Shown here piece after piece: positions 1 through 8,910 of a stretch of 45,193 nt of DNA. The DNA lies in NCBI GenBank assembly GCA_002299245.1, contig DBOI01000113.1, positions 1,283 to 46,475 of the forward strand, read 5' to 3'. The DNA is from Hydrogenovibrio sp. UBA650. GTDB taxonomy: Bacteria; Pseudomonadota; Gammaproteobacteria; Thiomicrospirales; Thiomicrospiraceae. The stretch's first letter is position 1. Each line of letters opens with the position of its first letter. The position numbers were made by a program, and so were the translations under genes. A model generated the notes under the pieces. The model worked only from the letters and a program-made list of their open reading frames with translations. It made no database searches and was not told where the DNA came from.

Positions 1-2
1 TG

Positions 3-743
3 ACTAGTTTTGCAGAAGACGAAAACAAATCTGCAATGCAGAATCTTTCTGCTGAAGTCCTTGAAAAAATGCAATTGGCGATGCAACCAGAGGTTGAGCA
101 ACAGGCTGAATTAATTAAAAAAGAGGCCTATGAAAAAGCATTTCAACAGGGCTATGATGAGGGCCTGGAAAAAGGTCTAAATGAAGGTAAGACTTCTGGC
201 GAGGCTGAAGCCAGAGCGCAAATCCAAACCGCCCTAGAGCCGAAGCTTGAGCAATTTGACGCGGTTTTACAGTCCTTAAAAAAACCCTATGAATTAATTG
301 AAAGTAAGCTCTACTCAGAGTTGGTCGAGCTTGCCGTGCATGTTGCTGAAACGGTTGTCTCCAAAAGTATTGCTGAAAATCGCGAATGGATAATCGAATC
401 CGTTAATAAAGCGGTTGCAAAACTTCCCGATTCTGAGAGTGATATTTCTGTTTTTCTCAACCCAGAAGATTTGGCGTTTATTCAAATATCTAAACCCAAT
501 AGTTTTGAGAAGTGGAAGCTTAATGAAAATGCCAATATACCGGTCGGCAGCTGCATTGTTAAACAGGATCACTCCTCGGTAATTAATGATTGGAAAGCAC
601 GTTTTACTGAGATCTCTGAGCAACTCATCGAAGAGGTTTCTGAAGTCCGTAATAATGAAGTTGTAGAAAGTTCAGGCATGACAGATAACGATATACGGAT
701 GCAAAAGTCTCAAGCCTCAGAGAAAAGCTCACAGGAAGGTTAA
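3..743 (+). CDS. fliH: FliH, flagellar export ATPase regulator (5' end cut by window)
   Basis: FliH is the cytosolic stator-like partner of the flagellar export ATPase; it binds FliI and tethers it to the C-ring and export gate. The visible part is 246 residues. The frame is open to the left edge with no stop, so the true start lies outside the window; the ATG at 36 is internal. Residues after about 25 form a charged helix with the G-rich spacing seen in FliH (QGYDEGLEKGLNEGKTSGEA), followed by the conserved C-terminal domain (LVELAVHVAETVVSKSI). It ends two bases before fliI, in the usual fliH-fliI order, so the two are co-transcribed. Identification is firm; only the N-terminus is missing. 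Confidence 0.93.
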   Translation, partial: TSFAEDENKSAMQNLSAEVLEKMQLAMQPEVEQQAELIKKEAYEKAFQQGYDEGLEKGLNEGKTSGEAEARAQIQTALEPKLEQFDAVLQSLKKPYELIESKLYSELVELAVHVAETVVSKSIAENREWIIESVNKAVAKLPDSESDISVFLNPEDLAFIQISKPNSFEKWKLNENANIPVGSCIVKQDHSSVINDWKARFTEISEQLIEEVSEVRNNEVVESSGMTDNDIRMQKSQASEKSSQEG

Positions 744-745
744 TA

Positions 746-2089
746 ATGAATCTGACAGAGGCGCTCAATCATAACCTTTCAACCAAATTGCAGGATCTGC
801 AACACTCAACAGTTCGGCCGCAAAGTTTAAAATTGACAGGCCGCTTGGTACGAATGGTGGGAATGACTCTTGAGGTAGTTGGAACTTTTGCTCCTATAGG
901 TTCGCGCTGCCAGATAATGCGTGATGAGTTAGAACCAATCGAAGCTGAAGTTGTTGGTTTTCACGATGGTCGTCTGTTTCTGATGCCTATCGGTGAGACC
1001 CATGGATTGTCGCCAAATGCTGAGGTAATTCCTTTAGAGGGCGGTATTAAAGTTGGTGTCAGTGAAGCTATGCTGGGCAGAGTTGTCAACGGTTCGGGTG
1101 AACCGCTGGATGGCCTGGGTCCAATCGAGAATTCGGATAGAGTTTCTCTTTCCGGAGAGCGTATAAATCCCCTGAATCGTGATCCTATTTCTGAACCACT
1201 TGATGTTGGAATCAAAGCAATCAATGGCCTGTTAACTTTAGGCAAAGGCCAGCGTATTGGTTTGATGGCGGGGACAGGGGTTGGTAAAAGTGTGCTATTG
1301 GGCATGATGACTCGTTACACTGATGCCGATATTGTGGTGGTTGGTTTAGTTGGTGAACGAGGCCGTGAGGTTAATGAATTTGTTCGGCATAACCTTGGTG
1401 ATGAAGGGATGAAGCGTGCGGTGGTTGTCGCAACCCCTGCTGATGATCCTCCCTTAATGCGACTCCATGGTGCCATGATGGCTACTTCAGTAGCAGAGTA
1501 TTTCCGGAATAAAGGAAAAAATGTCTTATTGTTAATGGATTCCTTGACTCGATTCGCTCAAGCTCAGAGAGAGATAGCCCTCGCTGTTGGTGAGCCTCCG
1601 GCGAGCAAAGGTTATCCGCCATCAGTTTTTGCTAAGTTGCCACAACTGGTAGAGCGCGCAGGTAATGGAAAATTTGGTAAAGGTTCGATTACCGCGATTT
1701 ATACGGTGCTTGCAGAAGGTGATGACCAGACAGACCCGATTGTAGATTCGGCTCGTGGTGTCTTGGACGGACATATTCTTCTCTCAAGAGAAATTGCTGA
1801 TGGCGGGCGATATCCGGCGATTGATATAGAGTCATCAATCAGTCGAGTTATGGTAGAAATTGTTCCTAAGGAGCAGTTGGAAATGGCCAAACAGTTCAAA
1901 AAACTCTATTCAACATATCAACAGAATCATGATCTTATAAGTGTAGGTGCCTACCGACATGGGGCGGATCCGGAAATTGATGAAGCCATTGCTAAACATG
2001 CCAGTCTCGAAGGTTTTCTAGGGCAAGATATTCAGCACCATTTCTCTGTTGACCAGTCTTTACAGGCCTTGGCAAACAGCCTAAGCTGA
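746..2089 (+). CDS. fliI: FliI, flagellum-specific export ATPase
   Basis: FliI is the ATPase of the flagellar type III export apparatus, related to the F1 beta subunit, and acts as a hexamer below the export gate. It has 447 residues, the usual length. The Walker A motif GTGVGKS is at about 176-182 and Walker B LLLMDSLTRF has its Asp at about 265. The stretch VGEPPASKGYPPSVF is the FliI/YscN family signature. The ATG lies two bases after the fliH stop, implying translational coupling. FliJ follows directly. Nothing is missing or odd. Confidence 0.98.
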   Translation: MNLTEALNHNLSTKLQDLQHSTVRPQSLKLTGRLVRMVGMTLEVVGTFAPIGSRCQIMRDELEPIEAEVVGFHDGRLFLMPIGETHGLSPNAEVIPLEGGIKVGVSEAMLGRVVNGSGEPLDGLGPIENSDRVSLSGERINPLNRDPISEPLDVGIKAINGLLTLGKGQRIGLMAGTGVGKSVLLGMMTRYTDADIVVVGLVGERGREVNEFVRHNLGDEGMKRAVVVATPADDPPLMRLHGAMMATSVAEYFRNKGKNVLLLMDSLTRFAQAQREIALAVGEPPASKGYPPSVFAKLPQLVERAGNGKFGKGSITAIYTVLAEGDDQTDPIVDSARGVLDGHILLSREIADGGRYPAIDIESSISRVMVEIVPKEQLEMAKQFKKLYSTYQQNHDLISVGAYRHGADPEIDEAIAKHASLEGFLGQDIQHHFSVDQSLQALANSLS

Positions 2090-2112
2090 TCTCATCGTTG
2101 GCAATTCAAATC

Positions 2113-2553
2113 ATGAATAGCAGAATTCAAAGGATTAACAAAATTATTCAGCTTGCCGAATCTGAAATGGATCAAGCCGCCAAGACAATGATCTATTTGC
2201 GTAACAAGCTGCAATCTGAAGATCAACAATTACAGTCATTGACCGAATATCTAGATGAATATGCTGCCAGTTTTTCAAATTCAGGTAGTTTTAGTTCGAT
2301 GCAACTAATCTCAAAAAACGCTTTTTCAGACAAGCTTATTCAAGCGATTGCCGTGCAAAAAAAACAGGTAGAAGAGTCCGAAAAAATGGCTGAATTAGCC
2401 GAGCAGGAATGGAATCAAAAACGTATCAGGTTAAAAGCACTTCAAGCCTTGCTTCAACGTTTACGAAAACAGCACCAGATCCGGCTAACTAAACAGGAGC
2501 AGCGCTTGTTAGATGAGTTATCTGCACATAAATACTCTATTAAAAACTCATAA
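2113..2553 (+). CDS. fliJ: FliJ, flagellar export chaperone-escort protein
   Basis: FliJ is a small antiparallel coiled-coil protein resembling the gamma subunit of F1. It sits in the FliI ring, links it to FlhA and helps recycle export chaperones. The product is 146 residues, almost wholly helical and rich in Lys, Gln and Glu, ending in a basic helix (KQHQIRLTKQEQRLLDEL). I chose the ATG at 2113 because MNSRIQRINKIIQLAE resembles known FliJ N-termini; a TTG at 2098 in the same frame would add five residues. Neither has a clear Shine-Dalgarno. FliJ proteins diverge strongly in sequence, so the call rests on size, coiled-coil character and position between fliI and fliK. Confidence 0.88.
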   Translation: MNSRIQRINKIIQLAESEMDQAAKTMIYLRNKLQSEDQQLQSLTEYLDEYAASFSNSGSFSSMQLISKNAFSDKLIQAIAVQKKQVEESEKMAELAEQEWNQKRIRLKALQALLQRLRKQHQIRLTKQEQRLLDELSAHKYSIKNS

Positions 2554-2588
2554 ATTTTTATTTATCACCTCAGGACTTGTAATCTTCT

Positions 2589-2604
2589 AGGCACGCATAT
2601 TGCT
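2589..2604 (+). promoter_or_regulatory. sigma-54 (RpoN) promoter of fliK
   Basis: The site reads AGGCACG-CATA-TTGCT. GG (2590-2591) and GC (2602-2603) are separated by exactly ten bases, matching TGGCACG-N4-TTGCW at nearly every position. Transcription should start near 2615, about 25 bases before the fliK start. It sits in the 87-base gap between fliJ and fliK, so fliK and the genes after it probably form a separate RpoN-dependent unit. The activator would be FleQ/FlrC-like and is not in the window. Confidence 0.85.
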
Positions 2605-2640
2605 AAACACTCACTGTCATAATAATAAATGAGAGTGGAT

Positions 2641-4452
2641 ATGCTAACAGCGCACAAAATATCAAGCCAATTACCTTTGGAACTTGGAATTGCCGTTGGA
2701 GAAGGGCAAGCTTTGCCGGAAGGTGCTTCTTTCGCTGATATTTTTTCCACTATAGAGTTGCAAACAGCCTTTGAGAGTAGAGCTGTTGATAAGCAGACAG
2801 ATGCTGAGAACCTCAATTCTTCAGATACTAATGGTGTTCTTGCCAGTTTGTTCGAGCTTGGCAAAACTATTCAGGCTGGAGACATAAAACCAGCAGAATT
2901 AAGACAGCTGCTACCAGCTGAGTTTACTCAACTGTCTGATGTTGAAATTGATAAGTTTAAGCAAGCTTTCTTGAAGCAAGTAGAGGCATTTGGTGTTCCT
3001 GGATCGGTTCAAGAAAACCAGAATAATCTGTCTTCCCAGAAAATTTTAGGTTCTGATGCTTTGAAACTACGAGATATTCTAGATAGTATCAAGCAAGACC
3101 CTCAATTTGCAGCCTCAAAAGAATATGATGGTGTTGTAAGGTCGATTGATCAGTTTTTAGTTAGAAATGATCTCAGTGATATTAGCTCTGACCGTCTTGA
3201 AACACTATCCCTTCATTTAAATATCGAGCCAAACCAGCCTGAAAGTGAGTTTGAACTAGTGTCGACACAAGCAAAATCCGCCATTGATGATTTTGATGAA
3301 ATTCAAAACAATAACCTTGAATTTATTAACCATAATGTAGGTTCGCTTGTGACTACTAACGATAGAGTTATTGCGAAAACAGAAAATAGTATTTCTAGAA
3401 ACGAAGAGAGTGCTGGATTAGATGTCACCAAGGGCATTGTTGAAACATATGATGATATCTCAACTGAGCTGGAGGCTATTAATCCAGTTGAAATAAAAAC
3501 TACCGAATTGGCAGATGATCTTAAGACGACCATAAAAGATGTTGCTGCAGTGAACGATGACGCAGAAGAGTATATCAGCACAGTGCTTCAAAGAGATTTT
3601 ATTAACCAAGAACAGTTGCAGCGTCAAAATACTGCTGGCAATGATGTTGTCACTGCAACTATGCAACCTCATGCTCCGGCAGTTGCAGCTTCGATTGCGC
3701 AGGCAAACTCGCAATCTAGTCCTGCGAGTCAGAATGCCGTTCAGACAGTATGGTCATCTGCAAATAGTGATGGTCCAGAAGGGATGACACAGTCCGGTCA
3801 ATTTTCACAATCATTTTCTCAAAACTCTAATTCATCTTCATTGCCAAATATGCAGGCTCAAGCTGCTGTTTTACAGGAACAGCGCAAGCTTTCAATCGAT
3901 CAGCAAGCGAGTTTGAAAGAAGCTGAAATGCAGATTTTGAAAGCGGATAAAAAAGATGCTGCACTTTCCGCAGAATTTAGCTCAAGTGAGCGAAGAGCTT
4001 TGTTACCTTTAGGGTTGCAAACTATCCAGATACCTGTCAAAAGTCCACAGTGGGGTCAGGCTCTTGGTCAGCGTGTTGTCTATATGGCCAACAACAGGAT
4101 GCAGCAGGCTCAGATTACTCTTAATCCAGAAAAATTAGGTCCGATCCAAATAAAATTGCAAATTGATCGTGATCAGCAGGTTCATGTGAGTATGACCGCT
4201 CACAATGGAGCAACTCGAGAAGCTATGGAATTAGCATTACCAAGGTTGAAAGAGATGCTTGAGCAATCTGGTATGAATTTGAGTTCTGTAGATGTCAATG
4301 ATCAAACTCAATATTCGCAACAACAGGATTCGCAACAAGATGAAAATACTACAGCCAATTCTCAATCGGGAGGTGTTGTTGAATCCTCTGAAGAACAAAC
4401 CTCAGCGTCAATTGTTTCTGCAACTGACAATATCATCGACTATTACGCCTAG
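2641..4452 (+). CDS. fliK: FliK, flagellar hook-length control protein
   Basis: FliK is the secreted molecular ruler that measures hook length and switches FlhB from hook to filament export. The long N-terminal and middle part (to about residue 440) is low-complexity, rich in Asn, Gln, Ser and Asp, as expected of an unfolded ruler. The conserved C-terminal Flg_hook domain follows, including the core LNPEKLGPIQIKLQID and then a Gln/Ser-rich tail. I prefer the ATG at 2641 (603 residues), preceded by GAGAGTGG, over the ATG at 2629, which lacks a ribosome site. A sigma-54 promoter lies just upstream. A second FliK-like gene is on the other strand at 23456-24502. Confidence 0.93.
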   Translation: MLTAHKISSQLPLELGIAVGEGQALPEGASFADIFSTIELQTAFESRAVDKQTDAENLNSSDTNGVLASLFELGKTIQAGDIKPAELRQLLPAEFTQLSDVEIDKFKQAFLKQVEAFGVPGSVQENQNNLSSQKILGSDALKLRDILDSIKQDPQFAASKEYDGVVRSIDQFLVRNDLSDISSDRLETLSLHLNIEPNQPESEFELVSTQAKSAIDDFDEIQNNNLEFINHNVGSLVTTNDRVIAKTENSISRNEESAGLDVTKGIVETYDDISTELEAINPVEIKTTELADDLKTTIKDVAAVNDDAEEYISTVLQRDFINQEQLQRQNTAGNDVVTATMQPHAPAVAASIAQANSQSSPASQNAVQTVWSSANSDGPEGMTQSGQFSQSFSQNSNSSSLPNMQAQAAVLQEQRKLSIDQQASLKEAEMQILKADKKDAALSAEFSSSERRALLPLGLQTIQIPVKSPQWGQALGQRVVYMANNRMQQAQITLNPEKLGPIQIKLQIDRDQQVHVSMTAHNGATREAMELALPRLKEMLEQSGMNLSSVDVNDQTQYSQQQDSQQDENTTANSQSGGVVESSEEQTSASIVSATDNIIDYYA

Positions 4453-4461
4453 GAGAAAAAA

Positions 4462-5472
4462 ATGAAATTTGTTTATAGCGTATTTCCTTTGCTGGTATTA
4501 TCCTCTGGCAACGCTTATGCAAGCTCTAGTCTGATGGGAATGCCGACTCCGCTCGCGCTATTTATCGTTGTGTTGCTCACTGCAGCAGTGGTAGGTACTC
4601 TGGTCTATTTTTTTGTTTGTACCAGATCTGCTCAAGCTCAAGATTCAACAGAGTTATTGAGTGAGATCAATAGAGTTGTTGCTGGACAGGACTTGGCAAC
4701 TAAGGTTAATAGTCCCAATTCCGATCCGATGCTCATAAACGGGATTAACTCTCTTCTGGAAGAGGCCTCAAATCAGGTTACTAAAGAGATGATCGGGAAA
4801 TCGACAGCAGAAGCTAGAGCGGTTGAACTTGAAGAGCAGATGGAAGAGTTAAACCAGACTTTGGCTGCCTGCTATGAACAACAGGCGTCGGCACCTGCTC
4901 AGATGCCAATGGCTTCTGAAAGCAGTTTTGACAAGTCAGAACTGGTTGAATTGTCGCAACAGTTGGCGATCAAGTTATCTGAACTGAGTTCAGGGTCGGA
5001 GAATGGTATTAATTCTGCGAGCTCAGTTATCTCTGAAGTTAGTGGATTAACTGATGAGGTCATTCACGCGTCTGGAGTTATCAAGAAGCTTGAAGAAGAT
5101 AGTAGTAATATCGGGACTGTTTTGGTTTTAATTCGCGACATTGCTGAACAAACTAACTTGCTGGCATTGAATGCGGCGATTGAAGCTGCACGTGCTGGAG
5201 AGCATGGTCGCGGGTTTGCAGTTGTAGCGGATGAGGTCAGAATTCTGGCCGGAAAAACTCAACAGGCAACTACTGAAATTCAATCGATTATTGAAGAGTT
5301 ACAGCAACGTGCTCGTAACGCTGTTCAAGTAATGCAGAGTGGACAAGAAAGGGCCGGATCTACCCAGGAGCAAGCAAGCAGAGTGAATGATGTCTTTAAT
5401 GCTATTGTAAATAACTTAGCTGAGTTAAAATCTGCGCAACAAGCTTTGGCTGAAGTGATTCAAAAAACATAA
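4462..5472 (+). CDS. Small methyl-accepting chemotaxis-type receptor with no sensor domain
   Basis: The 336-residue protein has a likely cleavable signal peptide (MKFVYSVFPLLVLSSGNAYA, about residues 1-20). A few residues later comes one membrane segment (about 31-52), leaving almost no periplasmic domain. A cytoplasmic coiled coil and a receptor signalling hairpin follow. The tip EQTNLLALNAAIEAARAGE is at about 229-247, then GRGFAVVADEVR. No recognisable sensory fold or C-terminal CheR-tethering pentapeptide is visible. A good ribosome site (AGGAGA) precedes the ATG. It lies ten bases after fliK and 28 before motA, inside the flagellar operon. I infer it feeds membrane or stator state into CheA/CheW; the input is unknown. 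Confidence 0.88.
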   Translation: MKFVYSVFPLLVLSSGNAYASSSLMGMPTPLALFIVVLLTAAVVGTLVYFFVCTRSAQAQDSTELLSEINRVVAGQDLATKVNSPNSDPMLINGINSLLEEASNQVTKEMIGKSTAEARAVELEEQMEELNQTLAACYEQQASAPAQMPMASESSFDKSELVELSQQLAIKLSELSSGSENGINSASSVISEVSGLTDEVIHASGVIKKLEEDSSNIGTVLVLIRDIAEQTNLLALNAAIEAARAGEHGRGFAVVADEVRILAGKTQQATTEIQSIIEELQQRARNAVQVMQSGQERAGSTQEQASRVNDVFNAIVNNLAELKSAQQALAEVIQKT

Positions 5473-5500
5473 AAAAATCGTCGAAATAGGTGAAAGATAG

Positions 5501-6352
5501 ATGAAGGCAATTGCAGGTACATTAATTGTAATTGGTACCTTACTTGGGGGCTATTTACCCCATGGTAGTTTTGGTATCCTGATCCAGCCACTCGAGGTGG
5601 TTATTATCTGTGGTGGTGCTTTAGGGGCTTATATTATTGCTAACCCTGGCTGGGTTATCAAAGCAGGTTTTTCTGGTGGTTTGGGTCTAGCAAAGCCTCA
5701 TCATGTAAATAAAGAACTTTATATGGAGATGCTTGGTCTTTTCTTTCAAATTTTCAACAAAGCTCGCCGTGAAGGTTTGATGTCAATTGAAGCTGATGTA
5801 GAAGACCCGCACGCCAGTGAACTTTTTAACAGTGCTCCTCTGGTTGCTGCTGATCACCATGTAATCGACTTTATTTGTGACTATCTACGCTTAATGATCA
5901 GTGGTGCCAGCAATCCCTACCAGCTGGAAGATATTATGATTCTTGAAATCGACTCTCACCACCATGAAGCGATGATGCCAAGTGCGGCGGTAGGAAAGGT
6001 GGCTGAAGCATTGCCAGCATTCGGTATCGTTGCTGCGGTACTTGGGATTATCGTTACTATGAGTTACCTTGACGCTGGTCCTATGGAGATCGCTCACCAC
6101 ATGTCGGTTGCATTGGTTGGTACCTTTCTCGGTATCTTGGTTGCTTACGGCTTTATCGCGCCAATCAGTTCAGACCTTGGAAACCGAGCCGAAGCTGAAA
6201 GTGCTATGTTCAATGTAATGAAGACTTGTTTGATTGCCAATCTAAATGGTTATGCACCTCAGGTTGCGGTAGAGTTTGGTCGTAAAGCCATTCCTAGTCA
6301 AGAGCGTCCTTCATTTACTGAAGTTGATGAATTCTTACAAAGTCAAAAATAG
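5501..6352 (+). CDS. motA: MotA, flagellar stator subunit
   Basis: MotA forms the pentameric ring around MotB that converts ion flow into rotor torque. The product is 283 residues. The N-terminus (GTLIVIGTLLGGYLPHG, then a second hydrophobic helix ending near residue 50) resembles the E. coli-type proton-driven MotA. A large cytoplasmic loop follows, then two more membrane helices around GKVAEALPAFGIVAAVLGII and HHMSVALVGTFLGILVAYGF. The conserved prolines sit in ALPAFG and near IAPISS. It is followed 20 bases later by motB. MotA versus sodium-type PomA cannot be settled from motifs alone, but the length and N-terminus favour MotA. Confidence 0.95.
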   Translation: MKAIAGTLIVIGTLLGGYLPHGSFGILIQPLEVVIICGGALGAYIIANPGWVIKAGFSGGLGLAKPHHVNKELYMEMLGLFFQIFNKARREGLMSIEADVEDPHASELFNSAPLVAADHHVIDFICDYLRLMISGASNPYQLEDIMILEIDSHHHEAMMPSAAVGKVAEALPAFGIVAAVLGIIVTMSYLDAGPMEIAHHMSVALVGTFLGILVAYGFIAPISSDLGNRAEAESAMFNVMKTCLIANLNGYAPQVAVEFGRKAIPSQERPSFTEVDEFLQSQK

Positions 6353-6372
6353 TTAGCGACTGGAAGTGAGCT

Positions 6373-7254
6373 ATGAGTGACGAACAATCCATAATAATCA
6401 AACGCCTCAATAAGTGCCCGCACGTGGCACACGGTGGGGCCTGGAAGATTGCTTTTGCCGACTTTATGACCGCAACGGCGGCTTTCTTCCTGATGTTGTG
6501 GGTATTGGGTGGAACCAACGATGAAGAGATGAAAGCAATGGCTGAGTTCTTCAGAGATCCAACAGTGATAGAGTCTTCACCGATGTCTTTGGTTGAATCC
6601 AAAGAGGCTGGTCGTACTTCTGATGCCATGATCGATATGGGCGGTTTTAAGGATTCGCCGAAAGGTGAAGAGGGTGATGAAGATGGCTCTGGTAAAGCTC
6701 AGGAACAGGCTCAGCTTCAAATGATGAAAGCTCAGCTTGAGCAAAAAGTCGCTGAAAGTGAATCTTTGAGTCAGTTAAAAGATCAGCTTAAAATTGATGT
6801 CACACCAAATGGGCTTCAGGTTCAGATTCTTGATGACCGAAAAAAACCGATGTTTGGAGCCGGCGTTGACCTACCTAGAGATTATGCTTCAAAGTTGATT
6901 AAAGAAGTGGGCAAGGTGTTAGCCTTGACCTCCAATAAAATTAGTATTGCCGGGCACACCGATTCTTCGGGGTATCACGATAGTGCAGAATATACCAACT
7001 GGGAACTATCTGCAGATCGTGCTAATGCGGCAAGAAGGTTACTGTTGCAAGGCGGCGTTGATAGCGGCCGAATAGCTCAAGCCGTTGGAATGGCTGATAC
7101 TGTGCCGTTTGATAAAGAAAACCCTTATAATCCTAGAAATAGACGTATTAGTATTATCGTTTTAACTAAAGATGCAGAAGATCGCTTAAGAAGTCTAAGT
7201 GATGCGCCTGAGGTTGAAGATTTAACTAAACAACTACAACTTTCTAATCAATAG
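6373..7254 (+). CDS. motB: MotB, flagellar stator subunit with peptidoglycan-binding domain
   Basis: MotB anchors the stator to peptidoglycan and carries the ion-binding aspartate. Residues 20-45 hold the signature HGGAWKIAFADFMTATAAFF; Asp30 corresponds to the ion-carrying Asp32 of E. coli. The charged segment after it (NDEEMKAMAEFF) is the plug that blocks leakage before assembly. The C-terminal OmpA-like domain runs from about 150 to 275, with AGHTDSSG (His at about 195) and the RNRRISI motif. Its 293 residues are typical. It pairs with motA and precedes fliL, a known stator partner. Confidence 0.97.
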   Translation: MSDEQSIIIKRLNKCPHVAHGGAWKIAFADFMTATAAFFLMLWVLGGTNDEEMKAMAEFFRDPTVIESSPMSLVESKEAGRTSDAMIDMGGFKDSPKGEEGDEDGSGKAQEQAQLQMMKAQLEQKVAESESLSQLKDQLKIDVTPNGLQVQILDDRKKPMFGAGVDLPRDYASKLIKEVGKVLALTSNKISIAGHTDSSGYHDSAEYTNWELSADRANAARRLLLQGGVDSGRIAQAVGMADTVPFDKENPYNPRNRRISIIVLTKDAEDRLRSLSDAPEVEDLTKQLQLSNQ

Positions 7255-7277
7255 ATTAGTGACCAAGGAAAATAGAG

Positions 7278-7883
7278 ATGGCTGAAGAAGAAGTTCAAGA
7301 AGAACCAAAAAAAAGTGGTGGTAAGGGTCTGATTATTGTCTTGCTGGTAATCGTGATTCTGCTTTTAATAGGTGTCGGTGCACTTGCGTTTTTGCTTTTG
7401 ACAGGTGATAAAGAGGCGGATTCTAGTGCTAGTGATACCGAAGTTCATGGCTCGGCTGAACATGGTGATGGTTCTGAAGTCCCGGCGTCAGAGTTTAGTC
7501 ATGCAAAAGAGTATTCACCAAAATATAAACAGTTTGAACCGCCTCCTCCTGAAACACCACCTATGTATTTCACAATGGACAAGTTTGTGGTCAATTTTAA
7601 TGGAGATGGGCAAGCCAAGTTCCTGGCGGTAGATCTGAAGTTCCTATCTTATTATCCGCAGGTAGTAGGGGATACTGGAGAGATGGAGAATCTGCGCCCA
7701 ATTCTAAAAAATGATATTGAGCGTTTGCTTAGAAATCAGCACTACAATGAGTTAATCAAGTTAGACGGCCCGGATAAGTTGCGTGCAGAAATTCTAGATG
7801 TGGCTCGTAAGGTGCTTGAGAAGCATAAGATATATCCAGATTTATTGGAAGATGTTTACATGACTCGATTCGTTATGCAGTAA
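7278..7883 (+). CDS. fliL: FliL, flagellar basal body/stator-associated protein
   Basis: FliL is a single-pass membrane protein that forms a ring around the stator and supports torque under load. The 201-residue product has a short charged N-terminus, one membrane helix at about 16-41, then an acidic His/Ser-rich linker. The periplasmic FliL domain includes MDKFVVNFNGDGQAKFLAV and LRPILKNDIERLL. At 201 residues it is longer than E. coli FliL (about 154), mainly through the linker. It sits between motB and fliM, ten bases before fliM. Confidence 0.95.
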   Translation: MAEEEVQEEPKKSGGKGLIIVLLVIVILLLIGVGALAFLLLTGDKEADSSASDTEVHGSAEHGDGSEVPASEFSHAKEYSPKYKQFEPPPPETPPMYFTMDKFVVNFNGDGQAKFLAVDLKFLSYYPQVVGDTGEMENLRPILKNDIERLLRNQHYNELIKLDGPDKLRAEILDVARKVLEKHKIYPDLLEDVYMTRFVMQ

Positions 7884-7893
7884 GGCAGAAAGA

Positions 7894-8910
7894 ATGGATG
7901 ATATTTTAAGCCAAGATGAAGTCGATGCTCTGTTAAAAGGGATGGGCGGCGGAGAAATTGAAACAGAAGATGATGTTTCAGGGGCTCAGGCTGTCAAAGC
8001 TTATGACTTCACTAACCAAGAACGTATTGTTCGCGGGCGTTTACCGGCTTTAGATATTATCAATGAGCGTTTTGCTCGCGGCTTTCAACGCCACTTTAAC
8101 GAAATGATTATGGCTAGTGTTGAAGTCACCGCTGGTGAAGTAAAAATTATCAAAATGGTCGATTATCTGCGCAACCTGTTTGTGCCGACCAGTCTAAATA
8201 TTTATCGAATCAACCCTCTAAATGGGGTCTCGCTGTTTACGCTTGATTCGAAATTGATTTTCACGGCTGTCGATATCTATTTTGGTGGAACCGGGCTTTT
8301 GCCATTTAAAATTGAAGGCCGTGAATATACCCCGGTTGAAATGAGTATGGTGCGTAGTATTTTGGATATCTCTTCTGATAATCTGCGCAAGGCCTGGGGG
8401 CCGGTAATGGATATTGAAATTGAGTATATGCACTCAGAGATGAATCCTAAGTTTGCCGGTATTGTCGATCCGACCGATATGATTGTTATCAGCCCTATAA
8501 GTGTGCGTTTTGAGGGCGTAGAGGGGCGAATCGATATTGTTATGCCTTACTCTATGCTTGAGCCTGTTCGAGACAAACTTGAAGAGGGTATGCAAAATCT
8601 TCAGGGTGAGAGTGATAACCGTTGGTCTCGTACTCTGAAAGAGGAAGCGAAAAACATTGAGATTGATCTGAGTGTTAATTTAGCAGAATTGAAAATGAGT
8701 GTTGATGACCTGTTGAAAATGGAAAAAGGCGACATTATTCCTTTGGAAATGCCGAAAAGCGTTACTGTCAGAGCTGAAAATATTGCCATTATGCGTGGTA
8801 AATTGGGTGAAAGTAACGATAAGAAAGCAGTTAAGGTTGAAAAAGTTTTACATCACCCCGCTTATCCAGAGCGAACAATAGAGAATGTTAAGGAGTGGTA
8901 TGATGAGTGA
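7894..8910 (+). CDS. fliM: FliM, flagellar motor switch protein
   Basis: FliM is the C-ring subunit that receives phosphorylated CheY and switches the direction of rotation. The N-terminal peptide DDILSQDEVDALLKG is the classical CheY-P docking site. A CheC-like middle domain follows, with GxxxG-type motifs near IYFGGTGLLPF, and then the C-terminal SpoA domain (LAELKMSVDDLLKMEKGDII) that binds FliN. Its 338 residues are typical. The last bases overlap fliN by 8 nt, implying coupled translation. The docking peptide resembles the CheZ C-terminus and three repeats in CheA in this same window. Confidence 0.98.
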   Translation: MDDILSQDEVDALLKGMGGGEIETEDDVSGAQAVKAYDFTNQERIVRGRLPALDIINERFARGFQRHFNEMIMASVEVTAGEVKIIKMVDYLRNLFVPTSLNIYRINPLNGVSLFTLDSKLIFTAVDIYFGGTGLLPFKIEGREYTPVEMSMVRSILDISSDNLRKAWGPVMDIEIEYMHSEMNPKFAGIVDPTDMIVISPISVRFEGVEGRIDIVMPYSMLEPVRDKLEEGMQNLQGESDNRWSRTLKEEAKNIEIDLSVNLAELKMSVDDLLKMEKGDIIPLEMPKSVTVRAENIAIMRGKLGESNDKKAVKVEKVLHHPAYPERTIENVKEWYDE

